64,000 bases of DNA from an uncultured Acetatifactor sp. (GCA_934436435.1 CAKSAN010000017.1:1-64000); one strand, 5' to 3'; counted from the first letter of the stretch, positions 18,189-26,381 are shown. Program-made: numbers and translations. The notes: generated from the sequence alone by a model not told the origin.

Positions 18189-20042
18189 TTACCAGATGGC
18201 CGCACGGCCGCCCTTTAAGCTTCCGTAACCGTATTTATCGCATCGTAAGCATCTGCCCGCCTCCTGGCAGGCTTCCTGTTTCGTCATGCCGCATTCAAAA
18301 GCATCGAAATTCGTCTTGCGCTCTCCGGCTTCTTTTTCACTCAGCTGGATCCGTCCGCAGGGTTCTTTATCCTCATAGGATACCGGAGGGATCTCCACAT
18401 CGCAGGGTACTACATGATGATAGCCCAGATATTCGTCGATATTGGCGGCAGCTACTTTTCCGGCGGCAATGGCACGGATCACGGTAGCCGGGCCGGTCAC
18501 GCAGTCGCCTCCGGCAAATACGCCGTGGACATCCTTGACCTCACTGTCGCTCATGGCGGTGATGGTGCCCCGCTTCACGGAGATACCTGCCTCCTCAAAA
18601 TGTCTGGTCTCGATGCCCTGACCGATGGCCACCACGACGATGTCGCAGGGAATTCGAAGGAGAGGCACATCCGCCTGGATCGGACGGGCACGCCCCCAGG
18701 CATCGATGGGGCCGATGATCTGCGGTTCTACCCACAGCGCCGTCACATTGCCGTTTTCATCGGCTTCGATCTTGTGAGGTGCCTTCAGGCTGTAGAGTTC
18801 TGCCCCCTCCGCAATGGCTCCTTCCACTTCCTCGGGAAGTGCCGTCATGTCATCCTGTCTTCTGCGATAGGCGATTCCCACCTTTTTCGCTCCCAGCCGG
18901 ATGGCGGACCGGGTACAGTCCATGGCTACATTGCCGCCGCCGACTACGACTACGGTCTTGTCCTTGAAGTCCGGCATGTCATCGTCGCCGATGCGGCGCA
19001 GCATTTCCACTGCGGACATTACGCCGTGGGCATCCTCGCCCTCGATACCGATCTTTTTGTCCGTGTGAGCACCGATGGCAATATAGACGGCATCGTATTC
19101 TTCGTGCAATTTATTATAGGAAATCTCACCTTTCCCATTGCCGACCCTGGTGTTCATTTTCACTTCCACTCCGGTGGACAGGATAGTGTCGATGTCCTCT
19201 TGCAGACGCTCTCTGGGGAAACGGTAATTGGGGATTCCGTAACGAAGCATTCCGCCCAGTTTGCTCTTTTCCTCAAATACTACGGCGTGATGTCCCATCA
19301 GTTCCAGATAATATGCCGCGGACAGTCCACCGGGGCCTCCTCCGATGATGGCCACCTTTTTGCCGGTGCTCTCTGCCTTCTCGGGCACGGGAACCGTGTT
19401 GGCTCTGGCGTTGTCCACTGCCATACGTTTTAGTCCACGGATATTGATGGCACTGTCGATCATGTTGCGGCGGCATCTTGCCTCGCAGGGATGCTCACAG
19501 ATCAGGGCACAGGCCGTCGGGAAAGGATTATCCTTGCGGATTAATTTCACAGCATCCGCATAACGCTCCTCCTTCACCAGAGCTATGTAACCGGGGATAT
19601 CCACACCTGCGGGGCACAGCGCCACGCAGGGAACCGGCTGGGTGATGTGACAGGAACATTTGCCGCCATGCTCGATATGGTACACATAATCTTCCCGGAA
19701 GCCTTCCAGTCCGGCCAGTACCATATGGGCTGCCTCGTAACCGATGGCGCAGTCTGCGGAGTCCACGATGTCGGATGCGGTGTCCCGGATCAGATCCAGG
19801 GTCTTCAGGGTCGCTTTGCCTGCCAGCACATCTTCCATCAGGTTCTGCAGCTGTCCCAGTCCCACGCGGCAGGGCACGCATTTACCACAGGTCTGGGCAT
19901 GACACATTTTCAGAAAAGAAAGCTGTAAGTCCACCGGACACAATCCGGGCGGACTGGCGATAATTCTTCTCTCCAGATCCTTGTACAGGCGTTCCACCGT
20001 AAGCTGTGCTTTATTGGGGGTGGCTATCTTCAATCGGCTCAT
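18189..20042 (-). CDS. Chimeric flavoprotein: NuoF-type Fe-S tail fused to GltD/NfnB-like NAD(P)H oxidoreductase
   Basis: Probable electron donor or acceptor subunit for the hydrogenase. Residues ~1-120 match only the C-terminal Fe-S domain of NuoF/HydB (CGKCVPCRVG near 52-58, SADCAIG near 97); the FMN-binding part is absent. A GltD-type Fe-S domain follows (CPAGVDIPGYI near 145, with CEHPCEARCRR after it). Two Rossmann modules then appear: GGGPGGLSAAYYLE for FAD and VVVGGGNVAMDC for NAD(P)H, and GVFAGGDCVTGP near the end. The tail has CLRCDKYG. The start at 20042 is chosen because GGAGAAG lies just upstream; a start at 20093 would swallow a 14-bp palindrome. Whether it bifurcates electrons is not decidable from sequence. 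Confidence 0.9.
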   Translation of the reverse strand: MSRLKIATPNKAQLTVERLYKDLERRIIASPPGLCPVDLQLSFLKMCHAQTCGKCVPCRVGLGQLQNLMEDVLAGKATLKTLDLIRDTASDIVDSADCAIGYEAAHMVLAGLEGFREDYVYHIEHGGKCSCHITQPVPCVALCPAGVDIPGYIALVKEERYADAVKLIRKDNPFPTACALICEHPCEARCRRNMIDSAINIRGLKRMAVDNARANTVPVPEKAESTGKKVAIIGGGPGGLSAAYYLELMGHHAVVFEEKSKLGGMLRYGIPNYRFPRERLQEDIDTILSTGVEVKMNTRVGNGKGEISYNKLHEEYDAVYIAIGAHTDKKIGIEGEDAHGVMSAVEMLRRIGDDDMPDFKDKTVVVVGGGNVAMDCTRSAIRLGAKKVGIAYRRRQDDMTALPEEVEGAIAEGAELYSLKAPHKIEADENGNVTALWVEPQIIGPIDAWGRARPIQADVPLLRIPCDIVVVAIGQGIETRHFEEAGISVKRGTITAMSDSEVKDVHGVFAGGDCVTGPATVIRAIAAGKVAAANIDEYLGYHHVVPCDVEIPPVSYEDKEPCGRIQLSEKEAGERKTNFDAFECGMTKQEACQEAGRCLRCDKYGYGSLKGGRAAIW

Positions 20043-20084
20043 AATCTTCTCCATTCTGCGGGCTGTGGCCTGCGTTTCTTTTTG

Positions 20085-20098
20085 TGTAAGCACTTACA
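20085..20098. promoter_or_regulatory. Palindromic operator-like site 1 (TGTAAGCACTTACA)
   Basis: A 14-bp near-perfect palindrome in the leader of the hydrogenase operon, about 50 bases downstream of the predicted transcription start. It differs by one base from the site at 20258-20271. The form resembles LacI/CcpA-family operators but lacks their usual central CG. Confidence 0.55.
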
Positions 20099-20109
20099 TT
20101 TTGTTTGGT

Positions 20110-20135
20110 AAAAAATAGCCGTTTGCTGCCGGCTA
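20110..20135 (-). terminator. Terminator-like leader hairpin of the hydrogenase operon
   Basis: On the minus strand TAGCCG (20135-20130), an 8-base loop, CGGCTA and then TTTTTT form a small intrinsic-terminator shape between the promoter and the first gene. The stem has only six base pairs, so it may be a partial attenuator. Confidence 0.45.
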
Positions 20136-20156
20136 ATCATTTATTATATATGTGTA

Positions 20157-20185
20157 ATTGTATCCTAAATAATAAAAACTATCAA
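20157..20185 (-). promoter_or_regulatory. Promoter of the hydrogenase operon
   Basis: TTGATA and TACAAT are separated by 17 bases on the minus strand. The predicted start is near 20150, about 108 bases before the ATG at 20042. Confidence 0.65.
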
Positions 20186-20257
20186 TAGCTTTTAGAAAAG
20201 TTAATTTTTTATCTATCTTTTTGTGGAATATGCATGAGTTGATTGTGGTGGCGTTGT

Positions 20258-20271
20258 TGTAAGCTCTTACA
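20258..20271. promoter_or_regulatory. Palindromic operator-like site 2 (TGTAAGCTCTTACA)
   Basis: Second copy of the palindrome, 173 bases from site 1 and about 110 bases upstream of the predicted start. Both copies are followed by ATTTT on the plus strand. Two distant copies around one promoter suggest looping by a dimeric or tetrameric repressor. The rest of 20272-20790 holds the repeat at 20364-20510 and no convincing gene. Confidence 0.55.
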
Positions 20272-20363
20272 TTTTTATCTTGTTATTCCGGCCCTGTAAT
20301 CGGGTGATTCCGATGCGCGATACGAGAATCGGGGATTTTCGTAAATCTCCGGAAATCGGCCGA

Positions 20364-20510
20364 TTCCATACAAAAAATCACCTTCCTAACGCATTTTTTG
20401 TATGGGAACAGTGCCAAATGCGCTTTTCGCGAAAATTCTTTCTTCTTGTGGCTGAAAATCCTCTGTTTTTGTATTTTTTCGCAACATTTTCCTGTTTCTG
20501 ATACAAACAT
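20364..20510 (+). repeat. Dispersed palindromic repeat, copy B (related to 416-565)
   Basis: It begins with an inverted repeat, TTCCATACAAAAAAT facing ATTTTTTGTATGGGAA (20364-20408). Then come GCGAAAA, GAAAATC, TTTTTGTATTTTTT, CGCAA and ATACAAACA in the same order and spacing as copy A. It is non-coding in both places. Confidence 0.5.
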
Positions 20511-20784
20511 CATTCGCTGGAAACAGCACGGCTTCCTTCTTGCCGACGGATACAAACCGAATTTTTCCCATGGCAATGCAGTTGTATCGAAAAGCCATGC
20601 TAAACGCCCCGTTCCTCTAAAATAAATGATTTCGCACAAAATAGTGGAATTTTCCTCTTCCGGGCAAGTTATTTCCACTATTTCCGGCCCAATACTTAAT
20701 TTCCAAGGAAAATCACTTTTTATGTCAGCTTTCGGAACCTTTTTTCCTCGGAAAATGCCCCCCTTTGCTTATTTTTCAGGAAAA

Positions 20785-20849
20785 CAAAAAAGCCCCGGCG
20801 GAGCAGGTCGTCAGGGAACAGAAAACTGACAGTCTTACCCACCGAGGCT
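20785..20849 (-). terminator. Terminator of degV
   Basis: Read on the minus strand, AGCCTCGGTGG (20849-20839) pairs with CCGCCGGGGCT (20801-20791) through two G-U pairs, followed by TTTTTTGTTTT. A smaller GTCAG/CTGAC hairpin sits in the loop. It begins about 30 bases after the degV stop. Confidence 0.75.
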
Positions 20850-20877
20850 ATATTGCCTATAATATTTTTGAATCTTT

Positions 20878-21714
20878 TTACACGGTCACGATCACGCCGC
20901 CGTCGTTGGCGTACATGCTGCTGACGCCGCGGGTGTCCATGATCAGGCATCCCTTGAACTCTGCCTTTTCCAGCAGAAGCTTCTTCATGGTCTCGGCACG
21001 CTCCGGCGCATTGCAGTGAGTGATCATCAGAATACGGCTTCGCGTGTTGCCTGCCTCTTCCAGAATGATTTCTGCCATTCTGCGGAGTGCTTTTTTCATT
21101 CCCACGCTCTGACCTCTCTGCACGATGTTCCCTTTATCCCCGGCCATGATCGGCTTGATGCTTAAAGTGGACGCCACCAGGGCTTTCACTCCGGTCAGTC
21201 TGCCGTTCTTGCGCAGGGTCTCCAGATTATCCAGCACAAAATAGGTATGCACATTACTACGAAATACTTCGATCTGCTTCACAATCTCCTCAAAGGAAAG
21301 TCCCTGCTCCTCCAGTTCTACAAGCTTCTTCACGATCTGGGTCTCGCCGCAGCTGGCAGATTCGGAATCGATGACATGGATCTGCTTTCTTCCGTATTTT
21401 TCCCGATACAGATTCATTCCCAGCACCGCACTGTTGTAGCTTCCACTGAGATGGGAAGACAGGGTGATTACATACACATGTTCCGCATCCGTACGGTAAG
21501 CTTCCCGGAAACGCTCCGGGGAAGGGCATGCCGACTTGGGACATTTCGGATATTCTGCCACCTTTTTCAGAAATTCCGCCTGGTTGAAGTTCTCGTCGTC
21601 CTGAATCTGGTAATCTCCCACTTCCAGTCCCAAGGGAACGATCTCGAAACGGGGATCCTGCAGGTATTCTTCCGGCAATTCACAACAGCTGTCTACTACG
21701 ATTTTAAAACTCAT
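20878..21714 (-). CDS. DegV family fatty-acid-binding protein
   Basis: DegV proteins bind a single fatty acid and, in some Firmicutes, act as FakB subunits that present fatty acids to a kinase. This one has 278 residues, beginning M-S-F-K-I-V-V-D-S-C-C-E-L-P. It carries TLSSHLSGSYNSA near residue 90 and the family pattern VIDSESASCGETQIV near 120. The ATG at 21714 is preferred over 21729 because GGAG lies nine bases upstream. No FakA-type kinase is nearby, so the partner is unknown. Confidence 0.9.
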   Translation of the reverse strand: MSFKIVVDSCCELPEEYLQDPRFEIVPLGLEVGDYQIQDDENFNQAEFLKKVAEYPKCPKSACPSPERFREAYRTDAEHVYVITLSSHLSGSYNSAVLGMNLYREKYGRKQIHVIDSESASCGETQIVKKLVELEEQGLSFEEIVKQIEVFRSNVHTYFVLDNLETLRKNGRLTGVKALVASTLSIKPIMAGDKGNIVQRGQSVGMKKALRRMAEIILEEAGNTRSRILMITHCNAPERAETMKKLLLEKAEFKGCLIMDTRGVSSMYANDGGVIVTV

Positions 21715-21787
21715 ATCATTTATCTCCATATTATTGATCGTTTATTACTTTTTTTAAAACTATGCTATGTAGTTTTCAATACTACTT

Positions 21788-21816
21788 ATAATAGCACGAA
21801 ATATTCCGTTCGTAAA
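21788..21816 (-). promoter_or_regulatory. Promoter of degV
   Basis: TTTACG and TATTAT are separated by 17 bases on the minus strand, about 75 bases before the ATG. Confidence 0.5.
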
Positions 21817-21972
21817 GCCTTTCCACAAAATATTCATATTCCCTTTTCGACGGACTTCGTATATACTGTTTCTTATATCATATATATCATATACCGTTGT
21901 AAAGCGGAATTATCCTTCCGCCCGGAGAATCACATTTCGAAGGACACCGGTATTCCACCCCAAGGAGTTCCC

Positions 21973-22467
21973 ATGATCGCATTACAGATTACATCCATGA
22001 AAAATTTTATGAATCATCTGCTGGTAGCGGATACTTTTGATCCCTTCCTGCTGGAAGAAGCCACCATCAGCACCGCCCTCACCGTGACGATCGACGGTCA
22101 TATCAACAAGGACTTCTATCCCGCTGAAGAACGGGGCGAGGACTGTATCCCCTGGGATCTGCAATCCTGGAACAAAATAAAAGGACTGTGCTTTGACCTC
22201 ATCAAGGGAAAACACACTCCTTTGTATTTTAAATTCGTGCTTCATATGCAGCCCGATAAGGCAGCTGCCATGCTCACAAAAGCGCAGGTCGATCCGGCCG
22301 TCATCCGGGCACTGGTACTGAACATCCGTTACGATGGGGAAAAAACAGTTCTCACCACCGGGTGTGCTTATCAGATTTTCACCATGGATAAAAGCGCAGA
22401 CACCGCATGGGACAAAGCTTTGAAAAAATATCTGGAAATGAAAGGAATTTCCTATGAGGAGCTCTGA
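21973..22467 (+). CDS. DUF5721 family protein
   Basis: A 164-residue cytosolic protein of unknown function, conserved in Lachnospiraceae. The start is ATG at 21973, with AAGGAG five bases upstream. A much longer open frame runs upstream across the degV gene but has no initiation signal and lies antisense to a real gene. The product begins M-I-A-L-Q-I-T-S-M-K-N-F-M-N-H-L-L and contains a central D-G-H-I-N-K-D-F-Y motif. No catalytic motif or membrane segment is seen. It stands alone between divergent degV and convergent spoVAE; the two stop codons are adjacent (22467/22468). Confidence 0.85.
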   Translation: MIALQITSMKNFMNHLLVADTFDPFLLEEATISTALTVTIDGHINKDFYPAEERGEDCIPWDLQSWNKIKGLCFDLIKGKHTPLYFKFVLHMQPDKAAAMLTKAQVDPAVIRALVLNIRYDGEKTVLTTGCAYQIFTMDKSADTAWDKALKKYLEMKGISYEEL

Positions 22468-22827
22468 TCACTCCTTCATCTTCGGTTTACTGAGCAGACT
22501 TGCCAGATAGCCGAAGATCAGCGCTGCAGAGGTTCCCACGGCACCGGCCTTGAAGCCTCCGGCAAACAGACCTAAAAATCCCTGTTCCTGCACCGCTTCT
22601 TTCACGCCCTTCATTAATACATTTCCAAAACCAAGCAACGGTACGCTGGCACCCGCACCGGCATAATCCTGAAAAGGTTCATACCAGCCCAGTGCACTGA
22701 TCACCGCACCGGTAACCACCAGAAGTACCATGATACGTCCCGGCATCATCTTCGTCTTTTCCATTAAGATCTGCACCAGCGCGCAGATCAGACCGCCCAC
22801 CCAGAAAGCATTGATATAATCCATCAT
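22468..22827 (-). CDS. spoVAE: Stage V sporulation protein AE (SpoVAE)
   Basis: Small integral membrane protein of the SpoVA channel that moves dipicolinic acid into the forespore. The 119-residue product begins M-M-D-Y-I-N-A-F-W-V-G-G-L-I-C-A and has about four hydrophobic helices. The conserved PFQDYAGAGASVPLLGFG region lies near residue 50 and GLFAGGFKAG near 85. The ATG at 22827 is chosen for its eight-base spacing from AGGAGG; other in-frame ATGs lie at 22833 and 22824. It is not next to spoVAD (25279-26298), and spoVAC is absent from the window. Confidence 0.9.
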   Translation of the reverse strand: MMDYINAFWVGGLICALVQILMEKTKMMPGRIMVLLVVTGAVISALGWYEPFQDYAGAGASVPLLGFGNVLMKGVKEAVQEQGFLGLFAGGFKAGAVGTSAALIFGYLASLLSKPKMKE

Positions 22828-22887
22828 CTGCATTTCCTCCTTACTATCTGTTAAGGACAGTCTCTGCACTTTTTTCAATTTTATACG

Positions 22888-23820
22888 TTACGCGTTCTTT
22901 TTGCCAAAACGAAACCACTCCGAGGGAAGCTGTACCAGGATCACCGCCGCGAATACGATGACACAGCCCGCAATCTGTCTGACCGTCAGGGTCTGGTCGG
23001 TGGTTAAAAATCCGATCTTATAAGCGATCCATCCGGAGATCGTTGCAATGACAGATTCCAGACTCATGATCAGTGCCGCCACGGTAGGATTTAAGCCCTT
23101 CTGGCCGACAATCTGTAAGGTGTAGCCCACACCGCAGCTCAAAACTCCGGCGTATAGCAATGCACCCAGACCTTCCTGCAACTGTCCGAAAGTCGGCTGT
23201 CCCCAGATCAATGCTCCGGTACAACAGACCACGCCGCATACCGTGAACTGGATGCAGGATACCACAGCTCCGTCGATCCTTGCCGCATAATGGTCAATGG
23301 TCATGATCTGTATGGCAAAAGCAATGGCGCATAAAAATACCATGATGTCGCCCACTCCAAGGCGCAGGGACTCGGTCATGCAGAGCAGATACATTCCGAC
23401 TGCCGCCATGACTGCTGCCGCCCAGACAACCGGTGCCACCTTTTTTTTCAAAAAGATGCCGAACATGGGCACAAAAATGATGTACAGCGTTGTGATAAAT
23501 CCTGCCTTGCCGACGCTGGTGTATTTGATACCGAACTGCTGTAACGTGCTGGCAATCGTCAGGAAGATGCCGCACAAAAGTCCCGCTTTGATATTCAGTT
23601 TCCAGTCCAGCGGTGCAGCTTTGTCTCCCGCGATCTTCCGGCTGATCAAAATGTACACCAGAATACTGGCGGCGCCGATCAGGGAGCGGACCCCGTTAAA
23701 AGTAAACGGATGCATGTAATCCATGCCCTTGCTCTGGGAGACGAACGCCATACCCCAGATAGTGGCTGTCAGCAGCAGGATCAGACTGTTTCTCGTAGTT
23801 TTTGCTTTTGTATTTTCCAT
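22888..23820 (-). CDS. EamA/DMT family transporter
   Basis: A 310-residue membrane protein with ten predicted helices in two EamA repeats, typical of drug/metabolite exporters. The first repeat has WGMAFVSQSKGMDY and the second PTVAALIMSLESVIATISGW, close to the family's signature loops. The substrate cannot be inferred. The ribosome binding site is weak (CGGAAAA). It lies between aroK and spoVAE on the same strand but shares no obvious pathway with them. Confidence 0.9.
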   Translation of the reverse strand: MENTKAKTTRNSLILLLTATIWGMAFVSQSKGMDYMHPFTFNGVRSLIGAASILVYILISRKIAGDKAAPLDWKLNIKAGLLCGIFLTIASTLQQFGIKYTSVGKAGFITTLYIIFVPMFGIFLKKKVAPVVWAAAVMAAVGMYLLCMTESLRLGVGDIMVFLCAIAFAIQIMTIDHYAARIDGAVVSCIQFTVCGVVCCTGALIWGQPTFGQLQEGLGALLYAGVLSCGVGYTLQIVGQKGLNPTVAALIMSLESVIATISGWIAYKIGFLTTDQTLTVRQIAGCVIVFAAVILVQLPSEWFRFGKKNA

Positions 23821-23882
23821 AGTCGTTTTTTCCGTTTCTAATCATTTTTCGTTCATTGTTGCATTCGGGATATGTAATCTTT

Positions 23883-24389
23883 TCAGGACTGCTTCTTGCA
23901 TCCTTCCGCGATCTCCGCCACCACATCCCGCAGCATTTTTCCGCTGCAATCTATAATAAGATCCGCATATTTTTCATACAAAGGGGTTCTCTCTTCGTAC
24001 AGATCCTTCAGTGTCTGGCCGGGCTGCAGGGTCACACCTCTGGCGTTCAGATCTCCCAGCCGCTGTTCCACTTCTTCATAGGGAAGCTTCAGATACACCA
24101 CGGTACTGATCTCCCTCAGATGCTGCATGCCCTCCGGCTCGTAGCAGGCGCTTCCGCCGGTGGCAATGATGCTGTTGTCCAGCTCCAGAGACGCATTCAC
24201 GTCACTCTCGATCTGCCAGAAGCCTTCCACTCCGTATTCCGTGATCAGTTCATGCAATAATTTTCCATGTCTTTCCTGAATCACCAGATCGGAATCCACA
24301 AAGTGTCTGCCCAGACGCTTCGCCAGAACCACACCTACCGTACTTTTTCCCGAACCCGGCATGCCGATCAGAGTAATATTATTTTTCAT
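23883..24389 (-). CDS. aroK: Shikimate kinase
   Basis: Phosphorylates shikimate in the pathway to chorismate and aromatic amino acids. The 168-residue protein has Walker A GMPGSGKST (9-17), the shikimate-binding D-S-D motif (33-35), IATGGSA near 75 and the LID-region arginine in L-Y-E-E-R-T-P-L-Y. Length and motif order are normal. No other aro gene is in the window. A terminator (24404-24431) separates it from ridA. Confidence 0.93.
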   Translation of the reverse strand: MKNNITLIGMPGSGKSTVGVVLAKRLGRHFVDSDLVIQERHGKLLHELITEYGVEGFWQIESDVNASLELDNSIIATGGSACYEPEGMQHLREISTVVYLKLPYEEVEQRLGDLNARGVTLQPGQTLKDLYEERTPLYEKYADLIIDCSGKMLRDVVAEIAEGCKKQS

Positions 24390-24403
24390 AAGTTTCTCCC
24401 ATA

Positions 24404-24431
24404 AAGAAAATCGTCGCCTGTAAGCGACGAT
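24404..24431 (-). terminator. Terminator between ridA and aroK
   Basis: ATCGTCGC (24410-24417) and GCGACGAT (24424-24431) form an 8-bp stem; on the minus strand TTTCTTTATG follows. Confidence 0.7.
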
Positions 24432-24467
24432 CTTCCGTCTTGTTCTTCTTTCTTATACTAAACTTTA

Positions 24468-24842
24468 CTAAACTTCTGCAATCACTTCCACTTCGCACAG
24501 TACATTCTTGGGAAGGGTCTTGACTGCAACACAGCTTCTGGCAGGATTCTCGGTAAAATATTTTGCGTAAACCTGATTGAACGCTGCGAAGTCGCCCATA
24601 TCTGCCAGGAAACAGGAGGTCTTGGCTACTCTGGTGTAGTCGGTGCCTGCTGCCTTTAACAGCTCGCCGATATTCTTCATTACCTGCTCTGCCTGCTCCT
24701 CGATGGTGGTTCCGTGGATCTCGCCGGTAGCGGGATCAATGGGAATCTGTCCGGAGGCGAAAAAGATATTGCCCAGTACGATGCCCTGGGAGTAAGGTCC
24801 GATAGCTGCGGGTGCTTTGTCTGTTGAAATCTTCTGTAACAT
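24468..24842 (-). CDS. ridA: RidA family reactive intermediate deaminase
   Basis: Hydrolyses reactive enamine/imine intermediates made by PLP enzymes. The product is 124 residues from the ATG at 24842 (GAGGAG seven bases upstream) and begins M-L-Q-K-I-S-T-D-K-A-P-A-A-I-G-P-Y-S-Q-G. The active-site arginine lies in E-N-P-A-R-S-C-V near residue 104, and the C-terminal L-C-E-V-E-V-I-A is typical. It is bordered by terminators on both sides, so it is probably a single-gene transcript. Confidence 0.95.
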   Translation of the reverse strand: MLQKISTDKAPAAIGPYSQGIVLGNIFFASGQIPIDPATGEIHGTTIEEQAEQVMKNIGELLKAAGTDYTRVAKTSCFLADMGDFAAFNQVYAKYFTENPARSCVAVKTLPKNVLCEVEVIAEV

Positions 24843-24887
24843 AATATTCTCCTCTTTCCTGTTATAATTTACGCCCTGAAAACACCT

Positions 24888-24919
24888 CCGCATCCGGCAC
24901 ATATTGAAATCCGATGCGG
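24888..24919 (-). terminator. Stem-loop after the small unknown gene at 24934
   Basis: CCGCATCCGG (24888-24897) pairs with CCGATGCGG (24911-24919), with one interruption. On the minus strand AGGTGTTTTC follows. A weak terminator is plausible. Confidence 0.5.
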
Positions 24920-24933
24920 CATATCCATAGCGT

Positions 24934-25185
24934 TTACTTCGTCATATCTACCTCCGGCTCATCAAATTCCGCCGTCACGTAGAATCCTCTGGAATTCTCC
25001 ACGATGTCCGCCACGACACCCTCCCGGTTCTTCAACCGGTAACGAAAAGGAATATTGGGGGACATGGCCAGGGACGGGTCTATGGTATAGTAATAGTTGC
25101 TGGGCAGAAGGCCCTCCGTTACCGTGATCTTCTGTCCGACCTCCAACAGTCCCGGTCGTTCCATCTTAAATTCTATCCTGCGCAT
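24934..25185 (-). CDS. Small hypothetical protein
   Basis: An 83-residue soluble protein beginning M-R-R-I-E-F-K-M-E-R-P-G-L-L-E-V-G-Q. It is rich in beta-strand-forming residues, with a basic R-Y-R-L-K-N-R-E patch near the middle and an acidic end. I do not recognise a family. The ribosome binding site is weak (GGTGAG), but the alternating hydrophobic pattern and terminator downstream support a real gene. It lies between spoVAD and ridA on the same strand. Confidence 0.6.
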   Translation of the reverse strand: MRRIEFKMERPGLLEVGQKITVTEGLLPSNYYYTIDPSLAMSPNIPFRYRLKNREGVVADIVENSRGFYVTAEFDEPEVDMTK

Positions 25186-25278
25186 TTTGACTCACCAGCC
25201 ATTCCCGGCATAATGTGTTTTCGCCGTTTGAGGTTTATTTTACCAGTAACTTACAGTGCTTGCAAGAGTGATTTATTT

Positions 25279-26298
25279 CTATTTTACAGGACTTTCCAGC
25301 ACCACCGCATGTGCGATCCCCGGCACGCTTTTTCCTTCGTTGAAGCTGGTCTTACTGAGCAGGGCTCCGGTGGGGAGGAAGAGGACTTTTTTCCACTCGC
25401 CGGATTCCAGTTTCGGCAGGACGTAGGCTGCCAGGGTCACGGCGCTGCAGCCACAGCCGCTGCCGCCGGCGTGGGTGTCCTGGGCATTCGCGTCAAAGAT
25501 CTCGATGCCGCAGTCCATGTGTCTGCCGGAGATGTCGATGTTTTGCTCCCGCAAAAGGTCGATCAGCACAGTCTGTCCCACGCTTCCGAGGTCCCCGGTG
25601 ATAATCCGGTCATATTCTTCCGGTGTCACATGAAAATCTTCCATGTGGCGGACAATGGTATCTGCGGCGGCCGGAGCCATGCAGGCTCCCATGTTCATGG
25701 AATCTTTTAAGCCGTAGTCTACGATCCTTCCGGGAGTCATGCCGGTGATATGGGCTCTGCACTTCTGATTCAGTCCCAGTGCAAAAGCTCCGCTTCCCGT
25801 CACGGTCCAGCTGGCGGACAGCGGTCTCTGATTTCCGTAGTCCAGCGGAAAACGGAACTCCTTTTCCGCGCTGGCAAAATGGCTGGACGTCACACAGACC
25901 ACATGATCCGCATAGCCCCCCGCCACAGTCATGGCTCCCAACGTCAGGGATTCCCCACAGGTGGAGCAGGCACCGTAGACCCCGAACAGCGGAATGCTGT
26001 AAGCCGAAATGCCGAAGGAAGTGGCAATACACTGCCCCAACAGGTCTCCGGCGAAAAGATACGAGACATCCTCCGCTTTCCAACCGGCCTTTTCCATGGC
26101 CATGTAGACCGCATCTTTCTGGAGGTTGCTTTCCGCCTCCTCCCAGGTCTTACAGCCGAAGAGATCATCCTCTCCCACCATGTCGAACAGAGCCCCCAGC
26201 GGCCCTTCGCCCTCCTTTTTTCCCACGATACTGGCACCGGCGATCACGCACACGGGCTGTGCCAGACGGATACTGCTTCTTCCCACTCTCTGATTCAT
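25279..26298 (-). CDS. spoVAD: Stage V sporulation protein AD (SpoVAD)
   Basis: Dipicolinic acid-binding protein of the SpoVA channel, active in the forespore inner membrane. The 339-residue product has the thiolase-like fold pattern: FGVYGACSTCGESL near residue 115, H-F-A-S-A-E-K-E-F-R-F-P near 150, and a C-terminal DTHAGGSGCGCSAV near 280. The start at 26298 (AAGGAG five bases upstream) is preferred over 26328. spoVAC normally precedes it and spoVAE follows; here spoVAE is 2.5 kb away and spoVAC is not seen. Confidence 0.95.
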   Translation of the reverse strand: MNQRVGRSSIRLAQPVCVIAGASIVGKKEGEGPLGALFDMVGEDDLFGCKTWEEAESNLQKDAVYMAMEKAGWKAEDVSYLFAGDLLGQCIATSFGISAYSIPLFGVYGACSTCGESLTLGAMTVAGGYADHVVCVTSSHFASAEKEFRFPLDYGNQRPLSASWTVTGSGAFALGLNQKCRAHITGMTPGRIVDYGLKDSMNMGACMAPAAADTIVRHMEDFHVTPEEYDRIITGDLGSVGQTVLIDLLREQNIDISGRHMDCGIEIFDANAQDTHAGGSGCGCSAVTLAAYVLPKLESGEWKKVLFLPTGALLSKTSFNEGKSVPGIAHAVVLESPVK

Positions 26299-26381
26299 AA
26301 TTTCTCCTTCCATGCAATAGCACTGCATTCTTTTTTGTCAGTGTTCCCGCATTCTGGAAAAATTATAAATTATAAAAAATC

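Noticed and set aside
20085-20271. Rex-binding sites before the hydrogenase
   Set aside because: Rex sites have a TTGT..ACAA form with a longer AT-rich centre; these palindromes do not fit.
20283-20678. A 131-codon open frame on the minus strand
   Set aside because: It overlaps repeat copy B in an AT-rich palindromic region, lacks an initiation signal and resembles no family.
21247-21972. Long N-terminal extension of the DUF5721 gene
   Set aside because: It is antisense to degV; the AAGGAG site and family-like start are at 21973.
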